A stretch of DNA of 12,019 nucleotides, taken from Prevotella sp. UBA1705 (lineage in GTDB: Bacteria > Bacteroidota > Bacteroidia > Bacteroidales > Bacteroidaceae). The DNA is taken from positions 18,045-30,063 of the forward strand of contig DCJH01000003.1 in assembly GCA_002317385.1 (NCBI GenBank), in the 5' to 3' direction. The notes below the pieces were generated by a model. It was not told the DNA's origin. It searched no databases and worked only from the letters and a program-made list of their open reading frames with translations. The first letter of the stretch is position 1. Every line of letters begins with the position of its first letter. The position numbers and the translations under genes are program-made. This document shows, piece after piece, positions 6,724 through 12,019 of the stretch.

Positions 6724-7632
6724 ATGAAAAAACGATTCGCCCTCCTGCTCCTCACCTGCCTCTGCGCACTTGGAGCCAACGCACAACTGTTGTATCGCAT
6801 CTCTGGTCACGGACTGACTAAGCCGTCGTATATCATCGGCTCGCACCATCTCTCCAGCGCGTCGTTTGCCGACAGCATTCCCGGCGTGCACCAAGCCATG
6901 GATGCCACCACCCAGGCCTACGGCGAACTGCTGTTCGACGACATGCTCAACCCCGACAGCATAGGCTATCTGCAGGCTTGCATCATGTTGCCCGACGGCC
7001 AGCAACTGAAAGACATTCTCACCGCAGAGCAATACGACAAACTGAATGCCGGCCTGCGCAAACTGCTCACCACCGACCTCACCAACCCGATGTTGGCAGC
7101 ACAGATGGGCCGCGTGACTCCCATGGGACTCATTACCCAGCTCACGCTCATCTCCTACATCATGAAGCATCCCAACGCCTTCGACCCCACAAAGCCCTTC
7201 GACATGTACTTCCTCAACGACGCCAAGCAGAAAGGCAAGCCCGTAGGCGGCTTCGAAACAGTGAGCTATCAGGCCCAAGCCTTGTTCAAAAGCACGCCGA
7301 TGGCCCGCCAGATAGAACTCCTGATGTGTTTCGTAGACCATTTGGATCTCCAGCAAACCATGGTCGAAGACCTATCAGCAGCCTATCGTGCGCAGAATAT
7401 TGATGCCGTGAAAGAAGCCATGGACGTCAAGATAGGCAACTCCTGCGACTCCACGCCCGAGGAAGAGGATATCCTCATTGGCACTCGCAATGCCAACTGG
7501 CTCCAGAAGATGCCGGCCATCATGGCTGCTGCTCCCACTTTCTTCGTGGTGGGCGCAGGCCATCTGCCCGGCGAAAAGGGAGTGCTGCAAGGGCTTCGCA
7601 CTCTGGGCTACACGGTGGAAGGCGTGAAATAA
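6724..7632 (+). CDS. Exported TraB/GumN-family protein
   Basis: The 302-residue product begins with a signal peptide (MKKRFALLLLTCLCALGANA, probable cleavage after A20) and then shows the TraB/GumN/Tiki fold markers. These are the GSHH motif (39-42), an acidic YGELLFDD strand (66-73), GFETVSYQ (176-183, the usual G-x-E-T-x-x-x-Q), TRNANW (254-259) and GAGHLPGEKGV (277-287). Eukaryotic Tiki relatives are metalloproteases that use these His and Glu residues. Bacterial members are mostly of unknown activity. All key positions are present here, so it may be an active periplasmic hydrolase. No promoter is evident in the 52-bp gap after the membrane protein, so it may belong to the sigma operon and serve in envelope stress or quality control (inference). 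Length is normal for the family. Confidence 0.93.
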   Translation: MKKRFALLLLTCLCALGANAQLLYRISGHGLTKPSYIIGSHHLSSASFADSIPGVHQAMDATTQAYGELLFDDMLNPDSIGYLQACIMLPDGQQLKDILTAEQYDKLNAGLRKLLTTDLTNPMLAAQMGRVTPMGLITQLTLISYIMKHPNAFDPTKPFDMYFLNDAKQKGKPVGGFETVSYQAQALFKSTPMARQIELLMCFVDHLDLQQTMVEDLSAAYRAQNIDAVKEAMDVKIGNSCDSTPEEEDILIGTRNANWLQKMPAIMAAAPTFFVVGAGHLPGEKGVLQGLRTLGYTVEGVK

Positions 7633-7765
7633 ATCAATGCTTTTATTCTGACAAGTCCTATAAATTCTGTATTCTTTTTTCGGTATTCACGTTTCTTACT
7701 GAGAGTTCTATATCAACCGATAATACCCATAGATTGTAGGACGAAGTCTTCAACATCAACACCCC
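7633..7765. other. Intergenic stretch with no recognised feature
   Basis: AT-rich sequence after the TraB/GumN gene. I see no reading frame with a convincing start, no TAnnTTTG box and no hairpin before the long terminator at 7766. Confidence 0.5.
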
Positions 7766-7822
7766 AAGACCGAAAGAGATGGCGAAAAGGCCTTTATCGC
7801 ATTTCTCTTTCGGTCTTTTTCT
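7766..7822 (+). terminator. Long-stem terminator downstream of the TraB/GumN gene
   Basis: A perfect 14-bp outer stem (AAGACCGAAAGAGA at 7766-7779 with 7804-7817) is topped by an inner GCGA/TCGC pairing and the palindrome AAAGGCCTTT (7786-7795). TTTTTCTT follows. It lies 133 bp after the stop codon, so the transcript would have a long 3' tail. Confidence 0.85.
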
Positions 7823-7850
7823 TGAGTTGATAGATAGAAATCGATTGATG

Positions 7851-7911
7851 ATAAGGTACTAATCGCATCATCATAAGGTACTAATCGCAAGACCATAAAT
7901 ACCCCAAGACA
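7851..7911 (+). repeat. Cluster 1 of a 17-bp intergenic repeat with 22-bp period
   Basis: Two identical direct copies of ATAAGGTACTAATCGCA lie at 7851-7867 and 7873-7889, exactly 22 bp apart from start to start, with 5-bp spacers. A third, strongly degraded position starts at 7895 (ATAAATACCCC) in the same register. The same motif recurs about 2.2 kb away at 10071-10192. No gene overlaps. Confidence 0.85.
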
Positions 7912-7930
7912 CTAACTTCTCGATTTTCGG

Positions 7931-7980
7931 GCAAATAAAAACAGAGCATCCCTCGGGGCTGTTCACCCCAGAATGCTCTG
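7931..7980 (-). terminator. Terminator of the ZIP transporter gene
   Basis: CAGAGCAT (7942-7949) pairs with ATGCTCTG (7973-7980), with an inner GGGG/CCCC stem. On the minus strand the hairpin is followed by TTTTTATTTGC. It lies 66 bp downstream of the ZIP gene stop. Confidence 0.85.
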
Positions 7981-8045
7981 CTTGTAAAATAGATTGAACA
8001 GACGATTCAATCCTCAAGTTTTTTCAATATCTATTCCATCATTTA

Positions 8046-8825
8046 TCAGGACAATACCACATCCATCACCATCATGAGCACAAAGCCTATGGCAAAGCCT
8101 ATGGTAGACCAGTTGGAATGCTCTCCCTCCGAGGCCTCGGGTATCAGTTCCTCGATCACCACATAGAGCATGGCACCGGCGGCAAAGGCTAAAAGGTAGG
8201 GCAAAATGGGCTCCATAACCGACGCCAGGAATATCACGAGCAAAGCACCGATAGGTTCCACGGCACCGCTCAGCGTGCCCATCGTAAACGATTTCATCTT
8301 GCTGCCCCCGGCTGCCTTCATGGGCATGGAGATGATGGCACCCTCGGGTATGTTCTGAATGGCAATACCCAGGGCCATAGCCATGGCTCCAGCCGCCGAG
8401 ATCCACTCGCCGCCCTGCAGCGCGCCGGCCACCACCACGCCCACAGCCATGCCTTCGGGGAAGTTGTGGATGGTGACTGCCAACGATAGCATGGCCACCT
8501 TGGAGAGGTGGGCCTTGGGTCCTTCGGGGCGCGCATTACCCAGATGGAGGTGAGGGGTGAGCATATCGATGAGCAAAAGAAATCCCATTCCAGCCAACAG
8601 TCCGACGGCAGCGGGCAGCACCATGAGCCTGCCCATCGAGACAGACATCTCCATACTCGGGATGAGAAGCGACCAAACGGAGGCCGCAACCATCACGCCG
8701 GACGCAAAACCCAGCAGCGATTTCTGCACGTGGGCGGGCATTTCGTCTTTCATGAAGAATACGAATGCCGCGCCAAGAGTGGTTCCTAAAAAGGGTATCA
8801 GCAGTGTAAGTATTATTCCTGTCAT
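8046..8825 (-). CDS. ZIP-family divalent metal transporter
   Basis: From the ATG at 8825 the protein has 259 residues and about eight membrane helices. The two metal-site helices are clear: TIHNFPEGMAVG (H120, E124) and GIAIQNIPEGAII (N158, E161), followed by EPIGALL (E190). The loop between helices three and four is short and contains PHLHLGN. These are hallmarks of the ZupT/GufA branch, which imports Zn(II) and often Fe(II) or Mn(II) across the inner membrane. The reading frame extends two codons upstream to a TTG at 8831, but the ATG at 8825 is the better start. A zinc-ribbon gene ends 45 bp upstream on the same strand with no terminator between, so the two may be co-transcribed. No regulator site is recognisable. 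Confidence 0.93.
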   Translation of the reverse strand: MTGIILTLLIPFLGTTLGAAFVFFMKDEMPAHVQKSLLGFASGVMVAASVWSLLIPSMEMSVSMGRLMVLPAAVGLLAGMGFLLLIDMLTPHLHLGNARPEGPKAHLSKVAMLSLAVTIHNFPEGMAVGVVVAGALQGGEWISAAGAMAMALGIAIQNIPEGAIISMPMKAAGGSKMKSFTMGTLSGAVEPIGALLVIFLASVMEPILPYLLAFAAGAMLYVVIEELIPEASEGEHSNWSTIGFAIGFVLMMVMDVVLS

Positions 8826-8870
8826 AATCAATGAGTGTGCTTATAGTCGGTCTAATTGGGCCGACAGCGG

Positions 8871-9140
8871 TTATCGGGACTGCATATTCTTCCAGCGGCC
8901 CAGTCGTTTCAGGCCGCGCGAATAGAGCCAGGCGGTGAAACGGTTGTGCCCGCAGTCCAGCATCATCTTGCGGCAATGCTCCTGAAACTCCTTCACATCG
9001 TCGCATTCGTAGGTGAAATGACCATCTTTGTAGCAATAGCTGCAATAGATTTCGCTCTTGGTTCCGTCGGCATTCGTGCCCCCCAACTCCGGGTCGCGCT
9101 TCAGAGGAATGCCGCAACTCTGACACATCTTGTTGCTCAT
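8871..9140 (-). CDS. Small zinc-ribbon protein (Zn_ribbon_2-like)
   Basis: From the ATG at 9140 the product has 89 residues. Two CxxC pairs, C6-x-x-C9 in MCQSCGIPL and C33-x-x-C36 in YCSYCY, are separated by a loop with NADGTKSEIY. This is the pattern I know as the putative zinc-ribbon family PF12674. Conserved helical sequence follows (FxEHCRKMM...). The role is unknown; the family is thought to bind zinc. A longer frame from 9182 would add 14 residues encoded inside the terminator stem and T-tract of the neighbouring gene, so I reject it. The next in-frame ATG at 9128 (MCQSC) is also possible. It lies directly upstream of the ZIP transporter on the same strand, which fits a link to metal supply. 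A TACTATTTG near 9147 is too close to the start for a normal leader. Confidence 0.82.
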   Translation of the reverse strand: MSNKMCQSCGIPLKRDPELGGTNADGTKSEIYCSYCYKDGHFTYECDDVKEFQEHCRKMMLDCGHNRFTAWLYSRGLKRLGRWKNMQSR

Positions 9141-9155
9141 CTGTCTCAAATAGTA

Positions 9156-9220
9156 TAAAAAGACTGTGTCAACCGCCATCATTCTCAGCCAACAGGCATG
9201 GAGAAGCGCTTGACACAGTC
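9156..9220 (-). terminator. Terminator of the Lys/Ala-rich protein gene
   Basis: On the minus strand, GACTGTGTCAA (9220-9210) pairs perfectly with TTGACACAGTC (9172-9162), followed by TTTTTAT. The loop is long (37 nt) and can form an inner stem. It starts 33 bp after that gene's stop codon and ends just before the zinc-ribbon start at 9140. Confidence 0.7.
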
Positions 9221-9252
9221 CGATGATTCAAAAATCTGCAATACCTATTCCC

Positions 9253-9933
9253 TTAAGCAGCTTCCTTTACTTCGGTCTCGGCAGCCTTCTTGGTGGTCTT
9301 GCGTGTTGCCTTCTTCGTAGTCTTCTTGGCAGCTTTCTTGGTGGTCTTCTTAGCTTCGGTTACCTTCTCCTCGGCATCAGCCTTGGCAGCCTTGGTAGCC
9401 TTCTTGGCAGTGGTTACCTCCTCCTTGGCGTCGGCTTTGGCCTTCTTCACGGTTCTCTTGGCCTTTGCGGTCGTAGCCTTGGCATCTTCTTTAGCGGCAG
9501 CCACGTCTTCCTTGGCCTCGGTCTGAACCTTCTTGGTGGTCTTACGAGCGGTCTTCTTGGCCTTTGTAGCCGTCTCGTCGGTAGCCTCGGCTACCTTCTT
9601 GGTGGTCTTGCGCTTAGCCGCAACCTTCTTAGTCGTAGCAGGTTCTGCAGCCGGAGTCTCTTTCTCCACAGCCGGTTTGCGTGTCACCTTGCGGGCCGTA
9701 GCCTTGGTTGCTGCAGCCGCATTGCTGCCATAGCATGCCGTGCAAGCGTGGCGGCCCATATTCTTAGCCTCCGACAGAGATACCGACTTCACCTCTTTGG
9801 CATGGTTCAGGTATCCGCAGTCTCTGCTCTTATGGTAAGCTACTGCACTGTTGCTTGTTGCAATATAAACACTCTGCGCATTGGCCACCGTTGTGATGAC
9901 CATCGCGAACAATAACATAATGATTTTTTTCAT
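9253..9933 (-). CDS. Exported protein with a Cys/His domain and a histone H1-like Lys/Ala-rich tail
   Basis: The 226-residue product starts with a signal peptide (MKKIIMLLFAMVITTVANA, probable cleavage near residues 19-20). A small domain follows at 21-69 with H34, C39, C64 and C67: YHKSRDCGYL ... SLSEAKNMGRHACTACY. The same H-x4-C ... G-x-x-C-x-x-C arrangement occurs as a stand-alone or C-terminal domain in other secreted Bacteroidetes proteins and is probably metal-binding. Residues 75-226 are low-complexity Lys, Ala, Thr and Glu (KKTTKKA-like units, EAKED and DAKEE blocks), resembling histone H1 tails or LEA-like helices. The best promoter in the window (TTTG-N19-TACATTTG, 9971-10001) lies upstream and excludes the longer frame from 10005. 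High expression is likely. A highly basic tail on an exported protein is odd; nucleic acid or surface polymer binding is possible, but no function is known. Confidence 0.85.
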   Translation of the reverse strand: MKKIIMLLFAMVITTVANAQSVYIATSNSAVAYHKSRDCGYLNHAKEVKSVSLSEAKNMGRHACTACYGSNAAAATKATARKVTRKPAVEKETPAAEPATTKKVAAKRKTTKKVAEATDETATKAKKTARKTTKKVQTEAKEDVAAAKEDAKATTAKAKRTVKKAKADAKEEVTTAKKATKAAKADAEEKVTEAKKTTKKAAKKTTKKATRKTTKKAAETEVKEAA

Positions 9934-9970
9934 AACTTTAATCCTTAATTTATAATCTCTAATTTTACCG

Positions 9971-10001
9971 CAAATGTAACTAAAAACATCATACCAACAA
10001 A
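9971..10001 (-). promoter_or_regulatory. Consensus Bacteroidetes promoter for the Lys/Ala-rich protein gene
   Basis: On the minus strand TTTG (10001-9998) is followed after exactly 19 bp by TACATTTG (9978-9971). Both elements match the consensus perfectly. The expected start near 9965 gives a leader of about 32 nt before the ATG at 9933. Confidence 0.85.
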
Positions 10002-10070
10002 GCATTTTGCTAAAAAAATTACAAACGAGCTTACTTTATTCCATTTGAAGGCCTGTTTCATGGCTTTGGG

Positions 10071-10192
10071 ATAAGGTAGTAATCGCACTGCGATTAGTAC
10101 TTTATCGCGTCATGATTAGTACCTAATGGCGAGACGATTAGTACCTTATTTCAAAAGCATCTCTTAGCCATCACGATAAGGTAGTAATGAGA
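10071..10192. repeat. Cluster 2 of the 17-bp intergenic repeat, five copies in both orientations
   Basis: Copies of the ATAAGGTACTAATCGCA motif lie at 10071-10087 (+, one mismatch), 10089-10105 (-, one mismatch), 10111-10127 (-, degenerate outer ends), 10133-10149 (-, two end mismatches) and 10176-10192 (+, core only). The three minus copies are spaced exactly 22 bp from start to start, as in cluster 1. The first two copies form an almost perfect inverted repeat around C10088, with 18-base arms and two mismatches, that could fold as a hairpin or cruciform. The shared core is ATAAGGTA(C/G)TAAT. Confidence 0.85.
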
Positions 10193-10386
10193 GGGATGAA
10201 CAAGGGGCAGGCATAAGTATAGAGACAAGACGAGGAAGGCGGGAAAAGTAGGCCTGAGGCAAGAGTTATGGAGGGCTGGTGCATAGGGCGAAAAGGGAGA
10301 AGAAAGACAAGCAGAATGGATCGTTCTCACAGGGAACAAGTGTGAAGGCGAGGCGCGCAAGATGATAGCCCAAGGGCGAAAGAAGA
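10193..10386. other. Purine-rich non-coding stretch
   Basis: No credible gene is seen. The plus strand is strongly purine-biased; by hand count 10191-10320 is about 79% A+G. No hairpin with a T-tract and no TAnnTTTG box were found. It could be a decayed gene or a 5' regulatory region of the following gene. Confidence 0.45.
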
Positions 10387-10416
10387 TTAAAAAGGTAAAA
10401 AACTCTACCTTTTTAA
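10387..10416. promoter_or_regulatory. 11-bp inverted repeat just upstream of the DUF2723 promoter
   Basis: TTAAAAAGGTA (10387-10397) and TACCTTTTTAA (10406-10416) are perfect inverted repeats with an 8-nt loop. They lie 22 bp before the -7 box and reach close to where the -33 element should be. No T-tract follows, so an operator-like site is more likely than a terminator. Both readings are uncertain. Confidence 0.45.
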
Positions 10417-10438
10417 ACTATCTCTGTTTATATTTTAC

Positions 10439-10446
10439 TATCTTTG
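10439..10446 (+). promoter_or_regulatory. -7 box of the DUF2723 gene
   Basis: TATCTTTG matches TAnnTTTG exactly, 40 bp before the ATG at 10487. No good -33 TTTG is present at 19-21 bp upstream. Confidence 0.6.
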
Positions 10447-10486
10447 CAGACAATTATTGCAATAACTCTATTATCAGAAATATTAA

Positions 10487-12019
10487 ATGAAACAGTACAG
10501 ATTAGTAGACAATGTGCTGGGCTGGCTCGCGTTTTTGATTGCCGCCTTTGTATATTGCTCTACCATTGAGCCGACAGCCTCGTTCTGGGACTGCCCTGAG
10601 TTTATCACTACTGGTTACAAGTTGGAAATCGGTCACCCGCCGGGGGCACCGTTCTTCATGCTTACGGCCAATCTTTTCAGCCAGTTTGTGAGCGACCCGA
10701 GCCAGGTGGCTCGTATGGTGAATACGATGAGTGCACTGCTCTCGGCCACAACCATCATGTTCCTTTTCTGGACCATTACCCACCTCACGCGCAAGCTTAT
10801 CATGAAGGATTGGGAGAGTCTGACACTGGGTAAAATCATCTCTATCGAGGCCAGCGGTCTGGTGGGAGCACTGATCTACACCTTCTCCGACACCTTCTGG
10901 TTCTCTGCTGTGGAGGGCGAGGTATATGCCTATTCATCGGCATTCACGGCCATTGTATTCTGGCTCATCCTGAAATGGGAAGACCACGCCGACGAACCAC
11001 ACTCTGACCGTTGGCTCGTGCTCATCTTCTATATGACCGGCCTGAGCATCGGCGTTCACCTGTTGAACCTGCTCTGTCTGCCGGCCATCGTGCTGGTGTA
11101 CTGCTATCGCCGCTTCCCCAATGTGGAGACCAAGGGCTCTCTCATCGCACTGCTCGTCTCGTTTGTCATCGTGGCTGCCGTACTCTATGGCGTAGTACCG
11201 GGCATCGTGACCGTGGGCGGATGGTTTGAGCTACTGTTTGTCAACACGCTCGGCATGCCGTTCAACACGGGTCTCATCATCTATATTGCGCTACTCGTGG
11301 CCGCTGTGCTATGGGCCATCTACGAAAGCTATGTGGGCCAGAACAAGAAGATGGAGAATATTTCCTTCCTCATCGCCTTCGGCCTCATCGGCATCCCCTT
11401 CTACGGCTATGGCTGGACGGCGGTGCTCATCGGCATCGTGGTGCTGGCCATTGCGTCCTTCCTGCTCAATTATAAGAAGGTGGTGAACAAAAAGCCAGTC
11501 TATGCCGTTACTTCGCGATTCAAAAACACCGCTCTGCTGTGCATGCTCATGCTGATGATAGGCTATTCGAGCTATGCGCTCATCGTGATTCGCTCGGATG
11601 CCAACCCGCCGATGGACCAGAACTCGCCCGAGGATATCTTCACGCTGGGCAACTATCTGAGCCGCGACCAGTATGGCGACCGCCCACTGCTCTACGGCCA
11701 GGCCTACACCTCGCAGGTGGCGCTGGAGCAGGACGGCAACATGTGCCGACCCAAGAGCAACGAGGGCGCGCCCATCTACAGCCGCAAGGAAAAGGCTTCT
11801 CAGGACGAGAAGGACTCCTATTTCGTGGTGTCTCACAAGACCAAATACGTGTATGCACAGAATATGTTCTTCCCGAGAATGTATGATGCGGCCCACACGC
11901 AGGACTATGAGTCGTGGATGGGCGGCGTAGACGGCACCGAGGTGCCCTACGACCGTTGCGGCGAGTCGATGATGGTGAAGGTGCCGTCACAGATAGACAA
12001 CATCCGCTTCTTCCTCTCC
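10487..12019 (+). CDS. DUF2723 / TMEM260-like membrane glycosyltransferase (3' end outside window)
   Basis: An open frame runs from the ATG at 10487 to the window edge (511 codons, no stop). The N-terminus holds a first membrane helix (about 11-27), then the conserved SFWDCPEFITTGYKLEIGHPPG segment (32-53). There D35 and E38 lie in the first outer loop, as in GT-C glycosyltransferases, followed by HPPGAPFF. About nine to ten further hydrophobic helices follow up to residue 380. A soluble, probably periplasmic part begins there (NSPEDIFTLGNYLSRDQYGDRPLLYGQAY). The human relative TMEM260 is a protein O-mannosyltransferase. Bacteroidetes glycosylate exported proteins with O-linked mannose, so this family is a plausible participant, but that is inference. 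Bacteroidetes members are typically longer, often 1000 residues or more, so much of the C-terminal part is missing here. Confidence 0.9.
   Translation, partial: MKQYRLVDNVLGWLAFLIAAFVYCSTIEPTASFWDCPEFITTGYKLEIGHPPGAPFFMLTANLFSQFVSDPSQVARMVNTMSALLSATTIMFLFWTITHLTRKLIMKDWESLTLGKIISIEASGLVGALIYTFSDTFWFSAVEGEVYAYSSAFTAIVFWLILKWEDHADEPHSDRWLVLIFYMTGLSIGVHLLNLLCLPAIVLVYCYRRFPNVETKGSLIALLVSFVIVAAVLYGVVPGIVTVGGWFELLFVNTLGMPFNTGLIIYIALLVAAVLWAIYESYVGQNKKMENISFLIAFGLIGIPFYGYGWTAVLIGIVVLAIASFLLNYKKVVNKKPVYAVTSRFKNTALLCMLMLMIGYSSYALIVIRSDANPPMDQNSPEDIFTLGNYLSRDQYGDRPLLYGQAYTSQVALEQDGNMCRPKSNEGAPIYSRKEKASQDEKDSYFVVSHKTKYVYAQNMFFPRMYDAAHTQDYESWMGGVDGTEVPYDRCGESMMVKVPSQIDNIRFFLS

Noticed and set aside
7851..7911. 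CRISPR array
   Set aside because: Spacers are only 5 bp, copies are few and in both orientations at the second site, and no cas genes are present.
8836..8868. Weak hairpin (GTCGG/CCGAC) between the zinc-ribbon and ZIP genes
   Set aside because: It has a five-base-pair stem without a T-run, insufficient to call a terminator or riboswitch.
9223..9915. Long plus-strand frame rich in Leu, Gly and Ser
   Set aside because: It is the antisense of the Lys/Ala-rich gene's low-complexity tail, which removes stops on both strands. The minus strand has a perfect promoter, signal peptide and terminator.
9934..10005. N-terminal extension of the Lys/Ala-rich protein
   Set aside because: The extra 24 codons overlap the promoter at 9971-10001 and precede a clean signal peptide starting at 9933.
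10071..10192. Iteron-type replication origin
   Set aside because: The 22-bp period recalls iterons, but no rep gene, DnaA box or AT-rich unwinding region next to it was recognised. The surroundings are chromosomal housekeeping genes.
10151..10360. 69-codon minus-strand frame in the purine-rich intergenic region
   Set aside because: It has no promoter, no family features and Pro/Ser/Leu-rich composition caused by the strand bias. It overlaps a repeat copy.

Overview
The window looks like a chromosomal stretch of a Bacteroidales bacterium, most likely Prevotella/Segatella-like. The evidence is several intergenic matches to the Bacteroidetes promoter (-7 TAnnTTTG, with TTTG about 19 bp upstream in the best case), no clear Shine-Dalgarno sites before the starts, a tRNA end without an encoded CCA, and families typical of the phylum (HU-like protein followed by a tiny basic protein and RNase G, DUF2723, DUF4435). 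No transposase, integrase, phage gene or CRISPR array was seen.

Layout. Positions 1-63 hold the 3' end of a tRNA and its terminator. Positions 205-2420 (+) form an expression and RNA-metabolism block: an HU-family DNA-binding protein, a 29-residue basic protein resembling the bS22/mS38 ribosomal proteins (591-680), a terminator-like hairpin, then a full-length RNase E/G (rng) and a strong terminator. A convergent EamA-type transporter (2438-3370, -) shares a compact divergent promoter region with the next unit. Positions 3481-5362 (+) hold a two-gene module, an ABC/OLD-type ATPase plus a DUF4435 (TOPRIM-like) protein, with the same pairing of protein families as the PARIS anti-phage system. 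Positions 5565-7632 (+) hold an ECF-type sigma factor, a four-helix membrane protein that could be its regulator, and an exported TraB/GumN-family protein.

On the minus strand, positions 8046-9933 carry a ZIP-family metal transporter, a small zinc-ribbon protein upstream of it, and a strongly expressed-looking exported protein. The last has a Cys/His domain followed by a histone H1-like Lys/Ala/Thr tail. The final gene (10487 to the edge, +) is a DUF2723/TMEM260-like membrane protein cut off by the window end.

Two intergenic regions (7850-7911 and 10071-10192) carry the same 17-bp motif, ATAAGGTACTAATCGCA. There are two near-perfect direct copies in the first region and five copies in both orientations in the second. 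Within arrays the repeat period is exactly 22 bp, about two helical turns. This repeat family is not explained by any gene here and, with the ATPase-DUF4435 pair, is the most promising lead for something undescribed. Three gene starts were shortened because a promoter or terminator lies inside the longer reading frame (3481, 9140, 9933).
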